From positions 2,976,001-3,040,000 of the forward strand of contig NZ_CP151635.1 in assembly GCF_038397735.1 (NCBI RefSeq): a DNA stretch of 64,000 nt, read 5' to 3'. Under the pieces are notes generated by a model that was not told the DNA's origin, ran no database searches, and saw only the letters and a program-made list of their open reading frames with translations. The first letter of the stretch is position 1; each line of letters begins with the position of its first letter. The position numbers and the translations under genes were made by a program. Of this stretch, positions 62,415 to 64,000 are shown piece by piece. Source of the DNA: Microbacterium sp. LWH13-1.2 (GTDB taxonomy: Bacteria > Actinomycetota > Actinomycetes > Actinomycetales > Microbacteriaceae).

Positions 62415-64000
62415 TCAGATCAGGCCGTCCGACAGGGTGGTGGGGTTGCCGAACCGGTGGTTGGTGATCGACACGGCCTGCTCGTGCAGGAACGGCAGCA
62501 TCTCGACGCGACCGGCACCCGTGACGGCGTGCGACCAGACGGCGACGTCGGGGGTGCCGCCCAGGGCTTCGAACAGAGCAGACGCGTCGCCTCCGACGAG
62601 GCGCACCCGCTGCCAGCTGTGCTCGGCCTTCGCGGCGGCCTTGGCGAAGCGCTTGACCCACGCCGCATCCTTCTCGTGGGTCACGGTGATGCCCTGGGCG
62701 CGCAGCGCCTTCTCGACCCGCGACGGCAGCGCAGGAGCAGACACCGTGAAAGGGCTGCCACTGCGCAGAGCGGCGGCGACCACGCGGATGCCGTCGGCCA
62801 GAGCCGCGGTCTCCCCGATGCGCACGTCGGCGGCGACGGGACGATAGCGGAACACGTTGCGCTCGACGCCGAGGCCGGATCTGTCGCTGACGGTGCCGAA
62901 CTCGGTGGTCCACGCACGCTCGTCGGCGGCGGCCGCGCGGTGCAGCCACTCGATCTCGACGGCGCCGAGGTCGGAGCCCGCGGCAGCGAGCAGGGCCTCG
63001 ACGGCGGGGATCACGGCAGCGCCGGGGGCCGAGGCGGGGAGCTCTGCAGGGGCCCAGTCGCCGAGGCCGAACAGGTAGTTCGGTCCGCCGGCCTTCGCAC
63101 CTGCGCCCACGGCCGACCGCTTCCAGCCGCCGAACGGCTGGCGCTGCACGATCGCGCCGGTGATGCCGCGGTTGACGTAGAGATTGCCGGCCTCGACGCG
63201 GTCGAGCCAGGTGGCGACCTCGTCGGAGTCGAGCGAGTGGATGCCCGCGGTGAGGCCGTAGTCCACGGCGTTCTGCAGACGGATCGCCTCGTCGAGGTCC
63301 TTCGCGCGCATGATGCCGAGCACCGGTCCGAAGAACTCGGTCAGATGAGTGGTCGATCCGGGTGCGACGCCGATCTTGACGCCGGGCGTCCACTGCTTTC
63401 CTTCGTCGTCGAGCCTCTTCGGCTCGACGAGCCAGCGCTCGCCCTTCTCGAGGGTCGTCAGTGCCGTCAGCAGCTTGCCGTTCGCCGGCTCGATGATCGG
63501 ACCCATCTGGGTGGCCGGGTCGTCGGGCAGGCCGACGCGCATCGAGGTGACGGCGTCGACCAGCTGACGCTCGAACCGCTTCGAGTCGGCGACCGATCCG
63601 ACGAGGATCGCCAGCGACGCCGCCGAGCACTTCTGCCCCGCGTGACCGAAGGCGCTGCGCGCCACGTCGGCGGCCGCGAGGTCGAGGTCGGCCGACGGCG
63701 TGACGATGATCGCGTTCTTGCCGCTGGTCTCGGCGAGCAGCGGCAGGTCGGAGCGGAACGAGCGGAACAGCTGCGCCGTCTCGTACGCACCGGTGAGGAT
63801 GACACGGTCGACCTCGGGGCTTGCGACCAGGCGGGTGCCGAGGTCACGGTTGGCGAGGTCGACGAGGGCGAGCAGGTCGCGGGGAACGCCCGCCGCCCAC
63901 AGCGCCTCGACCATCACGGCGCCGCAGCGCTGCGTGAGCTTCGCGGGCTTGATGACGACGCCCGATCCCGAGGCGAGGCCTGCGAGCACGCCACCCGCGG
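62415..64000 (-). CDS. putA: Proline/P5C dehydrogenase, aldehyde dehydrogenase portion; N-terminal part outside the window
   Basis: About 527 codons are visible, with the N-terminal part beyond the right edge. The segment holds the aldehyde dehydrogenase catalytic Glu (LPLLAETSGKNA) and Cys (HAGQKCSAAS), the NAD-binding region and VNRGITGAIVQRQPFGGWK. A C-terminal region of about 190 residues follows, as in bifunctional PutA of actinobacteria. PutA turns proline to glutamate in two steps. Whether the first-step domain is fused cannot be seen here. The frame is open to the window edge. Confidence 0.85.
   Translation of the reverse strand, partial: AGGVLAGLASGSGVVIKPAKLTQRCGAVMVEALWAAGVPRDLLALVDLANRDLGTRLVASPEVDRVILTGAYETAQLFRSFRSDLPLLAETSGKNAIIVTPSADLDLAAADVARSAFGHAGQKCSAASLAILVGSVADSKRFERQLVDAVTSMRVGLPDDPATQMGPIIEPANGKLLTALTTLEKGERWLVEPKRLDDEGKQWTPGVKIGVAPGSTTHLTEFFGPVLGIMRAKDLDEAIRLQNAVDYGLTAGIHSLDSDEVATWLDRVEAGNLYVNRGITGAIVQRQPFGGWKRSAVGAGAKAGGPNYLFGLGDWAPAELPASAPGAAVIPAVEALLAAAGSDLGAVEIEWLHRAAAADERAWTTEFGTVSDRSGLGVERNVFRYRPVAADVRIGETAALADGIRVVAAALRSGSPFTVSAPALPSRVEKALRAQGITVTHEKDAAWVKRFAKAAAKAEHSWQRVRLVGGDASALFEALGGTPDVAVWSHAVTGAGRVEMLPFLHEQAVSITNHRFGNPTTLSDGLI

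Overview
This 64 kb window comes from a high-GC actinobacterium, most likely Microbacterium or a close relative in the Microbacteriaceae. The evidence is the protein content and gene order: a coproporphyrin-type heme locus with ChdC, a DUF222/HNH (13E12-type) protein, a monofunctional ALDH-type PutA module, and GTG starts with leaderless promoters. It reads as ordinary chromosome. I see no rRNA, tRNA, CRISPR array, insertion sequence, integrase or prophage, and no gene-free gap above about 200 bases.

Layout. 1-2.8 kb: ykoEDC, an ECF transporter for a thiamine precursor, behind a TPP riboswitch on the minus strand. 2.9-4.4 kb: a membrane-anchored D,D-carboxypeptidase-like protein. 4.5-8.5 kb: a heterodimeric ABC exporter. 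8.7-12.4 kb: a 3-hydroxyisobutyryl-CoA hydrolase, an orphan ABC ATPase with a very long acidic tail, and a small unknown. 12.5-14 kb: a DUF222/HNH protein followed by tandem 19-bp repeats. 14-24.7 kb: the heme locus (hemL, hemB, hemD, hemC, chdC, a three-gene envelope cassette, hemY, an ArsR-type regulator and hemE on minus; hemA divergent on plus). Ferrochelatase is not in the window. 24.9-31.4 kb: a hendecad coiled-coil protein, a DNA glycosylase-fold protein, an epoxide hydrolase facing a WYL regulator, glyS and a GNAT protein. 31.5-41.3 kb: POT and DHA2 transporters, a beta-lactamase-fold protein that has lost its catalytic residues, an M13 peptidase, a DUF1992 protein, a MATE pump, a VOC protein and a TrmH methyltransferase. 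41.3-46.5 kb: mntH, a secreted rhamnogalacturonan lyase and an MntR-type regulator. 46.6-54.4 kb: HAD phosphatases, YdeI, anmK, a ROK kinase with pyrE, xthA, a RibD-like reductase and an HxlR/VOC operon. 54.4-62.3 kb: an MFS pump, a two-component system, a BenE transporter, a membrane protein and a NatAB-type ABC exporter. 62.4-64 kb: the 3' part of putA.

Regulation is the most informative layer. Twenty start codons sit exactly six bases after a TAnnnT hexamer (six more after CAnnnT), which fits leaderless transcription and fixes many starts. On top of this, three regulator-target pairs can be read from the DNA. First, a palindrome with half-site GGGGGATGCCG lies at the same distance (-30.5) from the start of the two-component kinase and of the natAB ATPase. 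Second, twin DtxR/MntR-like boxes flank the -10 of mntH, with an mntR-like gene 3.2 kb away. Third, a perfect 17-bp palindrome lies just upstream of the VOC-hxlR operon. The first is my main candidate for something undescribed: a self-contained envelope-stress-like circuit of sensor, regulator, MFS pump and ABC exporter. All binding claims are inferred from sequence only.
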